Positions 1 to 10,328 of a stretch of DNA of 64,000 nucleotides are shown one piece after another. The stretch is from Nymphaea colorata (taxonomy: Eukaryota > Streptophyta > Magnoliopsida > Nymphaeales > Nymphaeaceae), in contig NC_045143.1 in NCBI RefSeq assembly GCF_008831285.2, forward strand, positions 13,257,214 to 13,321,213, read 5' to 3'. Position numbers and translations under genes: made by a program. Positions within the stretch are counted from its first letter, which is position 1. The number at the start of each line of letters is the position of its first letter. The notes below the pieces were generated by a model. That model saw nothing but the letters and a program-made list of their open reading frames with translations. It was not told the DNA's origin and did no database searches.

Positions 1-901
1 GCCTAAGAAAAAAATCTCAGTTAATGTCATCCTGATATAACTTTCCTTTGACCATGGTTTTTCTTGTACTGCAATGCGAAAGCATTCAAACAACCAACTA
101 CCTATATCATATGGGTGTGGACACGAGTACAGCAGTGAAGGTACAGGCCACCATTTGAAAGAATTATGGGTACGGGAAAAAACAAGGGTGTGTGTGTGTC
201 GATATATATGTATATAGATACACGCACACACACACACATATTATATAATATAATAATCCACGAAAAACAGGAGGAAAATACAGAAACTAGATGGGAAAGA
301 AACAACACAGAAAGAGTAAAAATCAAAATGAAAGCAAAAAAGAAGTATGAAAACATAAATTTTTAAGCTTTAAAGTACAGCCATACCCAGCTGTGCCCAT
401 GTACCTGTGTCGCTGTACCCATGTACCATGTACGTACAACATATTGTATACATATGTTATGTTATACATATAATACATATATAATATTGTTATGTACATA
501 TATAATATAATATTGCATATATATTTTCTCATGATGTATAATATAAATATATGTATATGGTAATATACTTATAACATATGCACTATATATAGATGAAATA
601 TGTAGAATGTATATGTATATACATAGTAAATGTACAATATAGATGTATACTTATATATATATATATATATATAAAATAGCATATATGTACATAACGTACG
701 TACATATTTGTATGTATACATAATAAATGTACAATTATATACATGTTATAACGTATGTTATAACATACATTGCAAAATTCATAACATATGTATTACCTAT
801 ATATAATGCATAATATATTATATATGTATATAATATGTAATATTCTATATAACGTATAATATCATAACATATACATATATACATAGTAAATGTACAATAT
901 A

Positions 902-953
<52 letters not shown>

Positions 954-3900
954 CATATAAAAATCAATGCACATCATGATATGTTTAGATCTAATATAAA
1001 AAAGATATAGGTCTTCAACAAGTCAATTCAGATCATGGTCCAAAAGAGTGCAATGTTTAGTGTGAGATCCAAATTCAACAACTAGATGGATATGCAAAAC
1101 AAAATTTTTGTCATATCTAATATCAGCAAGGACCCTAAAAGGCAAAGAATATCCGTAAATGAAGCATATGACATATCTTTGAACCAACATAAACAAGATA
1201 TGGATTTTTAACCAATATCCAAACAAATTTAGATCTAAATATGTCATGATTCAAACTAAATACAAATATGGATCTTAATCGACAATCAGATCCAAAGCAA
1301 AAATCCAAATGATTATCTCGATTCAAATCATACTGATGTGGATCCACACACAATGACATCAACACTAGAAAATATGTACTTACACAAAGAAAGATGATCC
1401 ATGTTCAAAAGTACAATGTGAACATGGTTCAACATAATATCCATATCCAAATAAGATTTTAGTTAGTGTAGAAACACAAGGTTTATATCGCCATTGGGTC
1501 ATGCATACACAAAATAATAAAATTACATAAGCATACATACATGTTGCTAACCATTTGTCTTTTGATCTTGCCCGTTCTGAGGCTCCCATCCTTGAAGTCA
1601 TTCTAAATTAATTTCATGGCAAGTAAAGAATAACAAAGGGAGAACAACATAAATTATATCATATGAGGAGATCTCCAATAATATTCTAAAGCATGCACAA
1701 AAATCTCAAATTTAAACTTAAACTTAGAACCTCAATTTCCCTTTGCTTTTCAAATATATTTTCTGAACCCTTTTTTGGCAATTTAATAAGCCTAAGGGTA
1801 CCAGTTCGTAATTGTACATAAATCTTTGGTTTTCCGCAGAAATTGCAAAACTTTTCCTATAACCCTCTTTCAGAAATTTATAATAAATCCAAGGGTATTA
1901 CCACACAATGTAACTTAAGATGAAAACTCTAGATTTAGCTAAGTAGAGGCATGGACACAGTTTATCATCCATAGCATGAAATTTGAAGGATAAGTCTTAT
2001 GGACTCGGATGACTGCCTATCATTCATTGAATGAGACTTGAAGGATATGATTTTAGTAGCGAAAAATAGAAAAAGGTGTTGGCATTTGAATTTATAGTAC
2101 TTCCAAATTGCCCATACTTTTTTTCTCCATCTTTCACTCGAGGAGATGACTGAGAGTTTAGGATATGCTACAAATTCTAATGCGTCTATACCTTTTTCTT
2201 ATGTCTAAGATTCTCACTCTTGTTGTCTCGTCAAATTTCTTCTCGTAGAGCCTCAAGTAGAGCTCCAATAAACATAGGATAGCTGGTCGGGCTTGTAGGC
2301 ATCATGCATTTGCATCTTAAGTGATAGGGTGCGGTATCCCAGCTGAAAGGCACAATGAACAATGCCGAAGCAGCCCAAGACCCCATAGATAGGGAAAATG
2401 TGGTTGTCCATTAGGCCTCTTTTGAAGGTGGTGTGTTGTTAATCACCTGAAAATCTCATTCAATAGACGACATGCAGTAATCCATAGAATTCAACGCCAG
2501 ATCTCACGCAATAGACTATGGATGGTAGTCATACAATCTAATCCTTTAGTCAATCCATAAAAGTGAATTATTTGTACAGTCTTCCAACTATTGAATATGT
2601 AACTGTTTATTGAATGACAAAATGTTTACTGGATTTTGTACATAATTTAAGTAAGCACTATGCAGAGCTTAGCTTGAGGCCCACAAGAGCAATTCATAAA
2701 TGTTGACAGTGTACATATCTTAACGAACCATGCCTTTTTAGCGGTAAAGCCAATAAACTTATTTTCTATTTACTTATAAATGAGATGAGAACTTGAAATT
2801 GAGATCAATCATAGAGAAAGCAAACAATAATGATTTCCCTTAGTAGCAGGGATACGAGGATAAGCCAAGGCAACATAAAACATGTGTTTTTGGTACACGG
2901 TCACTATATTTTCTCGTAAAGAAATGTGCTTTTAGGTGGTTGTCCCTGGTGTGTTCTTCTTTCTGTAGAAAAAGCTGATAAATTTGCATTTTTTCAATGA
3001 TCAAATAATGTATGTGATGCAGAAATAGCGTTAATTAAAGAGTTAGGTGTTCTAAGTTTGGACCATGGATAGATGTGGCCTTTTGGACCACCTGATGATA
3101 CCATACTCAAATCATGTGGACTTCCTCAAAAGCAGATGATGTATGGGCTAGCCCTTCGTCATAAACTTCCAAGGGTGTCTTGGATGCTCTTCCATTCATC
3201 CTTCATATGTGGAACCCACCTTTTTTGTTTTTCATTTTTCTTTCTTTTTTTCCCCCCATTTGTTTTTGGGGCACCATGGATGGAACTTGGAAGCTCTGTG
3301 TCAGCTTCCAGGGACATCGAACACCACCAAGTCAAGGGTCAAACACTAGTTCGGCTGAGTTCCAAGAAGAGTTTGGACTTAAGTCATGTGTGAACCTGAT
3401 TTGAGTCAAATGTGGTGAGCCATCACTTTCTCATGCATTTACTCAAGTTTGTTGCTTCTTTTCTCTTGTTTTTGGTTTATGCGATATAACCAAGTGACAC
3501 TTTCCTACCTACTTTTTATCATATAAAGCTAATTAAGTTGCACTCTTGTCTTATCTACTCTTATGTCCAAATTGTCAAAGCTAAATTTGGTGAAAACCAT
3601 GGAAATGTGGCTCCTCTCAGGGACGTGCTTAGAACAAAAAGTCCTGTTCTTAGGACACTAGGAGCCAAAGTCCCGTTCTTAGCATCCTCGGGATGGGATC
3701 AAAAAGCCATAGTTTCCATTTTGCGTGTGGACCCAACAGGAATTCTTGCATCTTGTTTCGGATTCATGTCCACCGAAATCATGAACACAAAGAACACCCT
3801 TTTTTCCTTTTTGTTGTACATCTGCCTTTCGCACAGCTCTCCATACAAAACAAACACTCCGGTGGGAGCACTGTGTACACGAGGACAAGCTGTGACACTG

Positions 3901-4939
3901 TTTTAGAACAAGATTTTTTGGATAGTTTGTCCCCTTGGCCCTTGTGGTTCAGCCTAGGACAAGAATGTCGATACCACCTGTTCGTAGTTTAGAGGACTTA
4001 CATTTGTTGAGACACTACAATTTATTTTCATTTCAAAGGAAAAACGTTGTTAGTTGTCCTTCGATTATTAGTGCAGCTCCAAGAGGTTTCCTTGGTTAAT
4101 GGATTCCTAAGTTTATTTTAATTTCAAATAAAGGCATCCAAAATTAAGAAAAAGGAAAATATGATATTCCATTTGCGACTTATAAGAGGTACACTGCATA
4201 TCAAGATCTAAAAAAAAAATCAAAACTTTGTTATTCTCTTGAACTTAAGAAACTTCAATATTTATTCTTCCAAATACGTGGGGACCGAGTCAATATCAAA
4301 AATACCACAAAGTCTTTTCTTAATTTTGCCATCTTAATTGCTCAACCAGACCCTATACATGTATATGCATCCATGTTGGGGTTTATCTTCTTCTTATCAA
4401 GAACATAAAGAAAAAAACTATCTAAAGTAGGAAGAGGATTTCATCGTACCACTCAAGATGCGAACCGAAGCCTCAAGGATCCAAAGCTGAGTGCACCTTC
4501 ACTTCTCAATAACAAGCAAAGTATTCGTAATTATGCATTAATTAACGATGGGACATAGGTCAATAAAACCCCAGCATCTTCCATTTTATAGGTAACATGA
4601 GCACACTATAGTGATTGGATAGACATGGTAAAAGTATGACATGTATCAAACCATATTTTAAAATGTACGTCTGATAATATGTTACTACTAATGCACAACC
4701 AATTTGGCCGACTTTAAATGGGCATAATCATTGAACCTGTCAATTCATTTTCGAAATTTGATTTGGACAATGCCATCGCCTTTCTTTCCATCTAATTCAT
4801 ATCAAACACACACAATAGGGCCAAAACTTGATCCATATTATTGAATTTGGAGTCTAAAGAGTAAAGAGCAAGGGAACTATAAAAAAAATTCAAAGAATGA
4901 GAATTCAAGTTCAAGTTTAAGTATTACTTTTTTATCGAA
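1..4939. other. AT-rich intergenic DNA, no gene recognised
   Basis: No reading frame here shows a recognisable protein motif or a convincing exon with splice sites. The first kilobase is low-complexity TATA/TACATA sequence with a (GT)n tract near 186-201, a (CA)n tract near 223-238 and (TA)n tracts near 653-673 and 907-950. A stretch of about 30 bases around 620-650 recurs at about 880-910, so the AT-rich block contains an internal duplication of about 260 bp. Around 1,040-1,350 short GATCCAAAT-like words recur in degenerate form. From 1,600 to 4,900 I see ordinary non-coding sequence only. Confidence 0.6.
907..950. repeat. (TA)n microsatellite
   Basis: This is an uninterrupted TA dinucleotide run inside a wider AT-rich low-complexity block at about 420-960. 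A shorter run lies at about 653-673. Confidence 0.9.
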
Positions 4940-5170
4940 TTCATTCATTTTTATGAAATGGAATTATTTCGGTTCCATTTTTATATTTGAGAGCCAATCT
5001 TGACGCACACACTGTTGATCTAATCAGGCTTCCACTTTCCATCTCCTCAACTTTGAGCAGTTTTTTTTCACGGAAGTTCAAATGGCCGTTTTGGATGTTT
5101 CACGACTTCATTCATTTTTATGAAATGGCGTTATTTCGGTTCCATTTTATATTTGAGAGCCGATCTTGAC
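4940..5170 (+). repeat. Direct repeat pair of about 65 bp
   Basis: Positions 4,940-5,004 and 5,107-5,170 are near-identical (a few substitutions and one length difference) and are separated by about 100 bp. The second copy is followed by a strong splice-donor-like site (AAG then GTGAGT near 5,178), so the repeat may lie in the 5' leader of a transcript. Tandem duplication with a spacer is the simplest reading. Confidence 0.8.
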
Positions 5171-5317
5171 CCCATCAAGGTGAGTCATCATCAATCATCC
5201 CTCTTTTCTCTTTCGAATTTAGGGTTTAGTCCCATTGCTACAGTCTGTGGTGCTCGGCTTCTTCCCTCTGTTAAAATCCCAACTAGGTTCCCTGGGTTTG
5301 CGAATCCGAGAAACCTC

Positions 5318-5506
5318 ATGTTGAATCTCTCGCGGAAGACGAAGCGCTTCCAAGACCGTCCGATCGGCAGCCTTAGACCTTTTCTCCCATCAGACGAACC
5401 CCTTCGCGTCCTGCTCGCCTCCTTGGCAGCTATCGGGGGTTTGATTTTCATGTATTGTTCATTTCATGGTTCTTTCCTTCATGCCCAAACCACTGCCTCT
5501 GAATAA
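5318..5506 (+). CDS. Hypothetical 62-aa protein with one membrane segment
   Basis: The frame is open from well upstream, but the ATG at 5,318 is the most gene-like start. It would give 62 residues ending at a TAA (5,504-5,506). The N-terminal half is basic (motif LSRKTKRFQDRPIG), then a hydrophobic stretch at about residues 33-53 (LLASLAAIGGLIFMYCSFHG) looks like a single transmembrane helix, followed by a short polar tail. GC content is higher than in the flanks, and a donor-like AAAG/GTACTA follows the stop. I do not recognise the family. It could be a small membrane protein, a first exon, or another captured gene fragment like those just downstream. No function is assigned. Confidence 0.35.
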   Translation: MLNLSRKTKRFQDRPIGSLRPFLPSDEPLRVLLASLAAIGGLIFMYCSFHGSFLHAQTTASE

Positions 5507-6187
5507 ACTTCTCTTCTAAAGGTACTAACTGTTTTTTTTCTTCTTTTTAGTTGGCGTGGTGTCCTTGCTAGACGTATTCATCACCAAAAACATCTGACGA
5601 TCTGGGTTCTGATCAGTTGCAACAACAATATAACAATGACCACTTTTCTGCTTCTTCTTTTCATGGTTCTAACGTGTTTACAATTATGATTTAGTTCAAG
5701 TTCTTTTTGTAAAAAAAAATTGATCTTTATACTACCAAAAAATTTTGATGTTATAAGAGCCGTTCAGTTTTTAACTATTAAAATTTAAGTAAAAAAAACA
5801 ACTAACCTAATATATGTTTATCATCAACTCACTCTTTAGATCTTATAGAAGATTTAAAAAAACTTAGTTTAATAATTAATTTTAATAGGTTTGGTTTTCA
5901 TTTCCTACCCCAAGTGCTCTGGTTTTTACCAACTTAGATGCTTCTTCTAAGAAAATAAAAATAGAGGCACTCGGGGTTTTGATTATTTATTAAGGGAATT
6001 TTCATGTTCGATTCTAAGAGACAATTTTTTGTGATTTTCCTTAATAAAGAACGATACGATTCGTTTAGGTAGAAACTTAGAACCGTTACTCCGACTCGAT
6101 TTCATGTCGGTTTTGCATGTAGCCCGGCACGTACCCTCGGTCTCCCACTCGCTCACTCACTGCTTACTTCTCTCTCTCTGTGAACCC

Positions 6188-7333
6188 ATGGACTCTTGAA
6201 GAGCCCGTTGGCATCTGCGTCAATCAACATCGGCCTCCTGTTTATCGTCCTTGCACTGTTCTCCATCTTCAAGAAGCAACCAGGGAATGCTGTCGTATAT
6301 CGCGCTCGGACCATGTCGAGGGATGAGGGGGCTTTCCCCCCCGCTACCAGGAAGACGCCTTCTCGTTCCGCAGGTTTCTTCCTTCTTTCAAGCGGGTAGG
6401 GCCGGCGTTTCGGGTAACAGAGGACGACTTGATGAGGAACTGCGGCCTGGACGCCTTGGTGGTCATTAGGCTCTTCAAATTTGGGTAGCCTTCTTTTGCT
6501 ATTTTCGGATGTTGTTGGTTTTTTTCTTCCTTCTTGTTCTTCTGGGAATTTGGTGTCTGGGGCAAGAAGATTGTTGCTGTGTTTCCCCTTTGAAACAGTT
6601 TCTTGAAGTTGGGTGACGGGAAATCCTGCGAGGAAGTATCACCTTAAGGTCTTTCAAATTTGATGGGACACAGAGTTCGATTCGTGTTGTGTAGCGGCAG
6701 AGATTTCTATCCGTCTAACAAATTTTTTTCTGACTTTTTCACTCTTGGTCAATAGAAATCGTTGGTTCACTCATTGGTCATCACGTTTGATGGGCCTTTG
6801 CGGTATGGTCTTGTTCTTCTGATGGTAAAGAGGCTTGCCTTTTTCTTTTTCCTTGTCATGATCCATCGGTTAACTTTCCTTTTTCTTGGTTCTGTTTCTT
6901 TTCCTATGTCTGTTCCTTCTTTTTGTTGAATTCGAGTTTGATGGGTTTCGGATGTGGTTTGTGCTCTGTGTTTACATCCTGCAAGTGAACTCTTTTCTTT
7001 CTTTCTGTCTGGATCAATGGTTGTTGTATTTTTCCCGTCAAATCCTTATTCTTCTTTTGAAATTCTCTCGACAGCATAATTTATGCATGAGATATTCTCA
7101 TATTTGCAGTAAGCATGTTTTTTTGGACCGTTCTGTATGAAACTATGATTGACCATATTTGCATTTCTGTGCTTTTTCTTCTTCAGCACAAAGCTTTTTG
7201 TGCCGTGTTCAGTAGTCGGATTACTGGTGCTTGTGCCTGTTAATTGCACAAGTCAAAAGAGATCCTCCAGCATCACCCTTTCATATTCGATTGATTCTTT
7301 TACCATATCGAATATTGGAAGACGATCTAATAG
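6188..7333 (+). pseudogene. OSCA2/CSC1-like calcium channel, exons 1-2 only, frame broken twice
   Basis: This matches the N-terminus of plant OSCA (CSC1-like, DUF221/RSN1 superfamily) channels, which are osmosensing or mechanosensitive cation channels of the plasma membrane. Exon 1 (about 6,188-6,484) encodes a first membrane helix (ASINIGLLFIVLALFSIFKK), then QPGNAVVY, and after a frame change RRFLPSFKR and NCGLDALVVIRLFKF, the conserved end of the N-terminal domain. A GT donor at 6,485 and an AG acceptor at 7,186 frame exon 2 (7,187-7,333, 147 nt, phases compatible). Exon 2 encodes the second helix with LLVLVPVN and ends before a GTAATA donor. The ATG at 6,188 is out of frame with the helix: one base seems missing after the third codon. 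A second one-base loss lies near the G5/C7 runs at 6,327-6,342. No later OSCA exons follow, so this is a truncated pseudogene or captured fragment. The assignment rests on motif recall; a class-2 member is most likely. Confidence 0.7.
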
Positions 7334-8130
7334 GTAATACTTTCTTGGGTTATATGAATGTTAACAAGAATTATTATTCCTTATGATTTCCTGAAAAACA
7401 TTGTTCTTCACGCGTACTATTTGGCGAACTCCTTTTAAATTCACAAATTATTACTTTAATCTTGAGTAGGTTTGTTTTGTTGCAATGGTGAACTACACAA
7501 TTCGTAACTTGTACGTGAGGATGAAAGAAAGCCGATGCCATACACTGATCATTATCGTTTGATTCATTTTGCTGCAGAATTGTTGGGGCTCTTTCCTTGC
7601 TGGCATTTTTTTCATTTTAGTGAATGTTTTATGTCATATGCTTCTTTTCATCAGATAGTACCTTTAAGTCTTTGACTAACGATTTCCCAGCTTTCTTTAA
7701 TAGAATGCATCTCGATCATATATTTAATAGGCCATTTTCATCAATCAGCTTAGGGAAACATAAAAAGAAGAGTACTTACTTTGACATGGAATAAGACCGG
7801 GGCAGAGCTAAATGTGGGCTTGTTGGGCAGTTGCTCACACGGTCCACAAAAGTTTATGGATTTACATATTCTTTAGCGCCAACTGTTTGCTTATTTATTC
7901 TCCTTCGACATATTTAAAACTTTGGATTTTTTGCTATTCGTTCTTGTTTGGAGCTTGATTTAACAACCTTGGAATGACTGCCCAGATGATGCAATATTTT
8001 AATGATATTTTAGATGAAAAAGTCACACTTATGACACTTCATTGTGCATCTTGATGCACCGTGGCTGTAGAATCGAACCATGTACTACTGGTGATATGCA
8101 CTGTGATTCAGTTGGAGTAACTTTGCTATG
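7334..8130. other. Non-coding, no gene seen
   Basis: This stretch follows the OSCA exon 2 donor. No further OSCA exon (the intracellular linker region) can be found before the start of the duplicated NOMO segment. I see no other coding signal. Confidence 0.5.
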
Positions 8131-8875
8131 TTATAGAGCATATTGCTTAGTGTTTTATGCAATTTATACCTAAAATCCTATGACTTCAAGATCAGCAGTA
8201 TTGTGAGGTGAAGATAACGTGGAAGAGCTTTTATGTTCATCAGGGGCGCACATGCATACACGATCATGTGCATACACGAATTGCAGATGAAGTGTTCTTT
8301 CATCAATCATGTGCATACAGAATTGCAGATGAAGTGTTCTTTCATCCATGCATGCAAATGTTGGGATAAATAGTAATTACCATATTATGATTTTGCATTT
8401 TAAATTTTGTTTTAGTCAACCTTCATGATTTTTTTTTCTGGCTTGTATATCCTTCAATACTCCTCTTGAATTTTCCAAGTTATTTAATTCAGTATTCTGC
8501 ATTGTATGTTTTACACATAAAACGAAAATATAGGTTGAGCTCCAAACAGTTGATGGGCTAGTGAAAGAAAGCACTCAGTGTGCTCCAAATGGTTATTATT
8601 TCATTCCAGTTTATGATAAGGTATCAGACAAAGGTTCATTAGCTTTCTTATTTTTCTGGTTGCCTGGACGTTTTGTAAGTTTTTTGCTGGAAGTGTTATA
8701 GTAAATTAAACTGCAGTGCTGTTCCACTCCTAACAGATGTTTCTATCGGTTTTGTTCACTGTTTCTGTAAATGTCTCTTCTTCATTTAATGATTCCAAAA
8801 GTTTCCTGAATCAAGCTGCTGAATTTTGTCACAACATATTTTTCTGTCATGTAAAACTCAAGCCTCTGCAGTTTA
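8131..8875 (+). repeat. 745-bp segmental duplication, copy 1 (contains NOMO exon)
   Basis: This is matched base for base, without length change, by 14,879-15,623 (constant offset 6,748). By eye only a few substitutions are present, for example GAGCA versus GAACA at the left end and CCAAAAG versus CCAAGAG near the right. It carries intron sequence, the 87-nt NOMO exon and downstream intron. It also contains an internal tandem repeat of about 43 bp (about 8,262-8,348). Copy 1 is probably the source, because here the next NOMO exon follows in order at 10,272. Confidence 0.9.
8534..8620 (+). pseudogene. NOMO (nodal modulator) homologue, early exon
   Basis: The exon is 87 nt (29 codons), between an AG acceptor at 8,532-8,533 and a GTATCA donor at 8,621. 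Its product (VELQTVDGLVKESTQC, then APNGYYFIPVYDK) matches the N-terminal carbohydrate-binding-like/Ig-like domain of plant nodal-modulator proteins, large ER-membrane proteins of the NOMO/pM5 family that in animals join the NOMO-NCLN-TMEM147 translocon complex. The exon itself is undamaged and in phase with the next exon at 10,272. No signal-peptide exon is seen upstream, and none of the roughly twenty later exons follow, so only a sliver of this gene is present. It is best read as a captured fragment rather than a functional gene. Confidence 0.72.
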
Positions 8876-10271
8876 TAACTGTTTTCTGCATCAAAAACTT
8901 ATTGGTAATGTACTTTTTAATGCTGCTCACTTTTTGATAAATCAATAGCTTCTGGTTGCTATAGTATCTGTTGGTCCTTTGTGCAGCTTTCATGTTCATT
9001 TACGTGCAACTTTCATGTTCATTTAGGTTTTAGGACACTTAATATATAAAAAATACCCCTTTGATATGAAACATCTGATAATGAATATGGTTCGGGAACT
9101 TTAGAGTTTAGAGATTTACTCTTCATTATAGTAAATGGGTAAGAAGGCAGGTGAATTATTACAAAGTGAAAGGTTGTTTGTATATTTTGCTAAGCAACAT
9201 GGGGTATGGGAACTGCACTGGAGTATCCGTGTTGGAATGGCTTTTTTTGACACAGATATGCCTGGGGCCCTGAGCAATTGGGTATGTTAGATGAGATTTG
9301 GTCAGATCCAATCCAAAACATTAAACTTAAGAAAGGGAAAAAGAATAACACCCTTACCATGTACAGTTTACCAGCGAGAGAGAGAGAGAGAGAGTACCAG
9401 CAAGAAGAATGTGATGGTAGCGAGTTAAGACACCAGAGGGCAAGGGGTGAGCCACCAATGAGGGCAGATAACTTGCAAGAGAGAGATTGCGTGAACCGAT
9501 GGCCTCCTAGAGCTGGGTTTCCCCTCCTTCATAATGACTGATGAAGAGAACCTGTATATATATGCTGCTGTGTTTTAACCCATATTGTCAATTGTCATAG
9601 ATGCACCCACACTCATAACCATATCCATGTGACACAGATATTTTGGTGGTGAGGTGGGCTGAATTGGCTGTTTCTGCTGAAGATCAGCTTTTAGTGATTG
9701 TCTTAGACTTAGTTGTTCAGTTTCTCAAATTTTTGTACAAAAATGTAAAATGTTCTTATGAATCACTAACTTAGAACTCAAACTCCTTTTTGATATTGAA
9801 GAAAGACTTTCGTGTTTGGCTTGTTTCTAGAAAGAAAACAACCTTAAGGTACTTGGTCTATGTTCTTTTATCTATGTTTGGAACTTTATAATTCAGTCCT
9901 TATGGTTTTCTATTGCATAAGGTAATTAAAAATATTAATTTATGGGCATTTATAATCTAGTATGGTCTTTTGGGGATATTACCTGAATGTGCCAAGTATA
10001 TTCCATGTATTTGTGCAATATTTAGCTAAGGCTCTCTAACATGTGCGGTATCAAGATGTCAGGTGCTTTCGTAGAGACTATACACACACACATGCTTACA
10101 TTTTCGCATATAATGCTACGAATTCATCTAAGAGACAAAGGAATAAATGCTGTGGCAGCTTAAAGCCTTAGGCAGAAAGGATCTCTTCTCTTACTAACAT
10201 TATGCATGTTCACTATGTTGCTGATGTCCTTTGTACTTACTAACATTGTGTACCTTGTGTTATAACTTTAG
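8876..10271. other. Intron-like non-coding sequence
   Basis: This lies between the two NOMO exons and can be read as their intron. It includes a (GA)n tract at about 9,375-9,395. Open frames here show no protein motif. Confidence 0.5.
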
Positions 10272-10328
10272 GGTTCTTTTGTTGTCCAAATTAAGGGACC
10301 TCATGGATGGTCATGGGAGCCAGATCAT
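10272..10328 (+). pseudogene. NOMO homologue, following exon
   Basis: The exon is 57 nt (19 codons), with an AG acceptor ending at 10,271 and a GTAAGT donor at 10,329. It encodes GSFVVQIKGPHGWSWEPDH, the continuation of the NOMO N-terminal beta-sandwich domain directly after the YDK end of the exon at 8,534-8,620, with compatible phase 0 boundaries. Together the two exons show intron-containing genomic origin, not a retrocopy. No later NOMO exon is recognisable between here and the next gene fragment. Confidence 0.72.

Noticed and set aside
735-977. Minus-strand 80-codon open frame rich in Tyr/Ile
   Set aside because: It is produced entirely by the (TA)n microsatellite and surrounding TATA-rich DNA.
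3073-3992. Several overlapping open frames of 70-120 codons
   Set aside because: They have no protein motif, no splice context and competing frames on both strands; they look like chance frames.
9278-9541. 87-codon frame with a Arg-Glu repeat
   Set aside because: The repeat is a translated (GA)n tract, and no family is recognisable.
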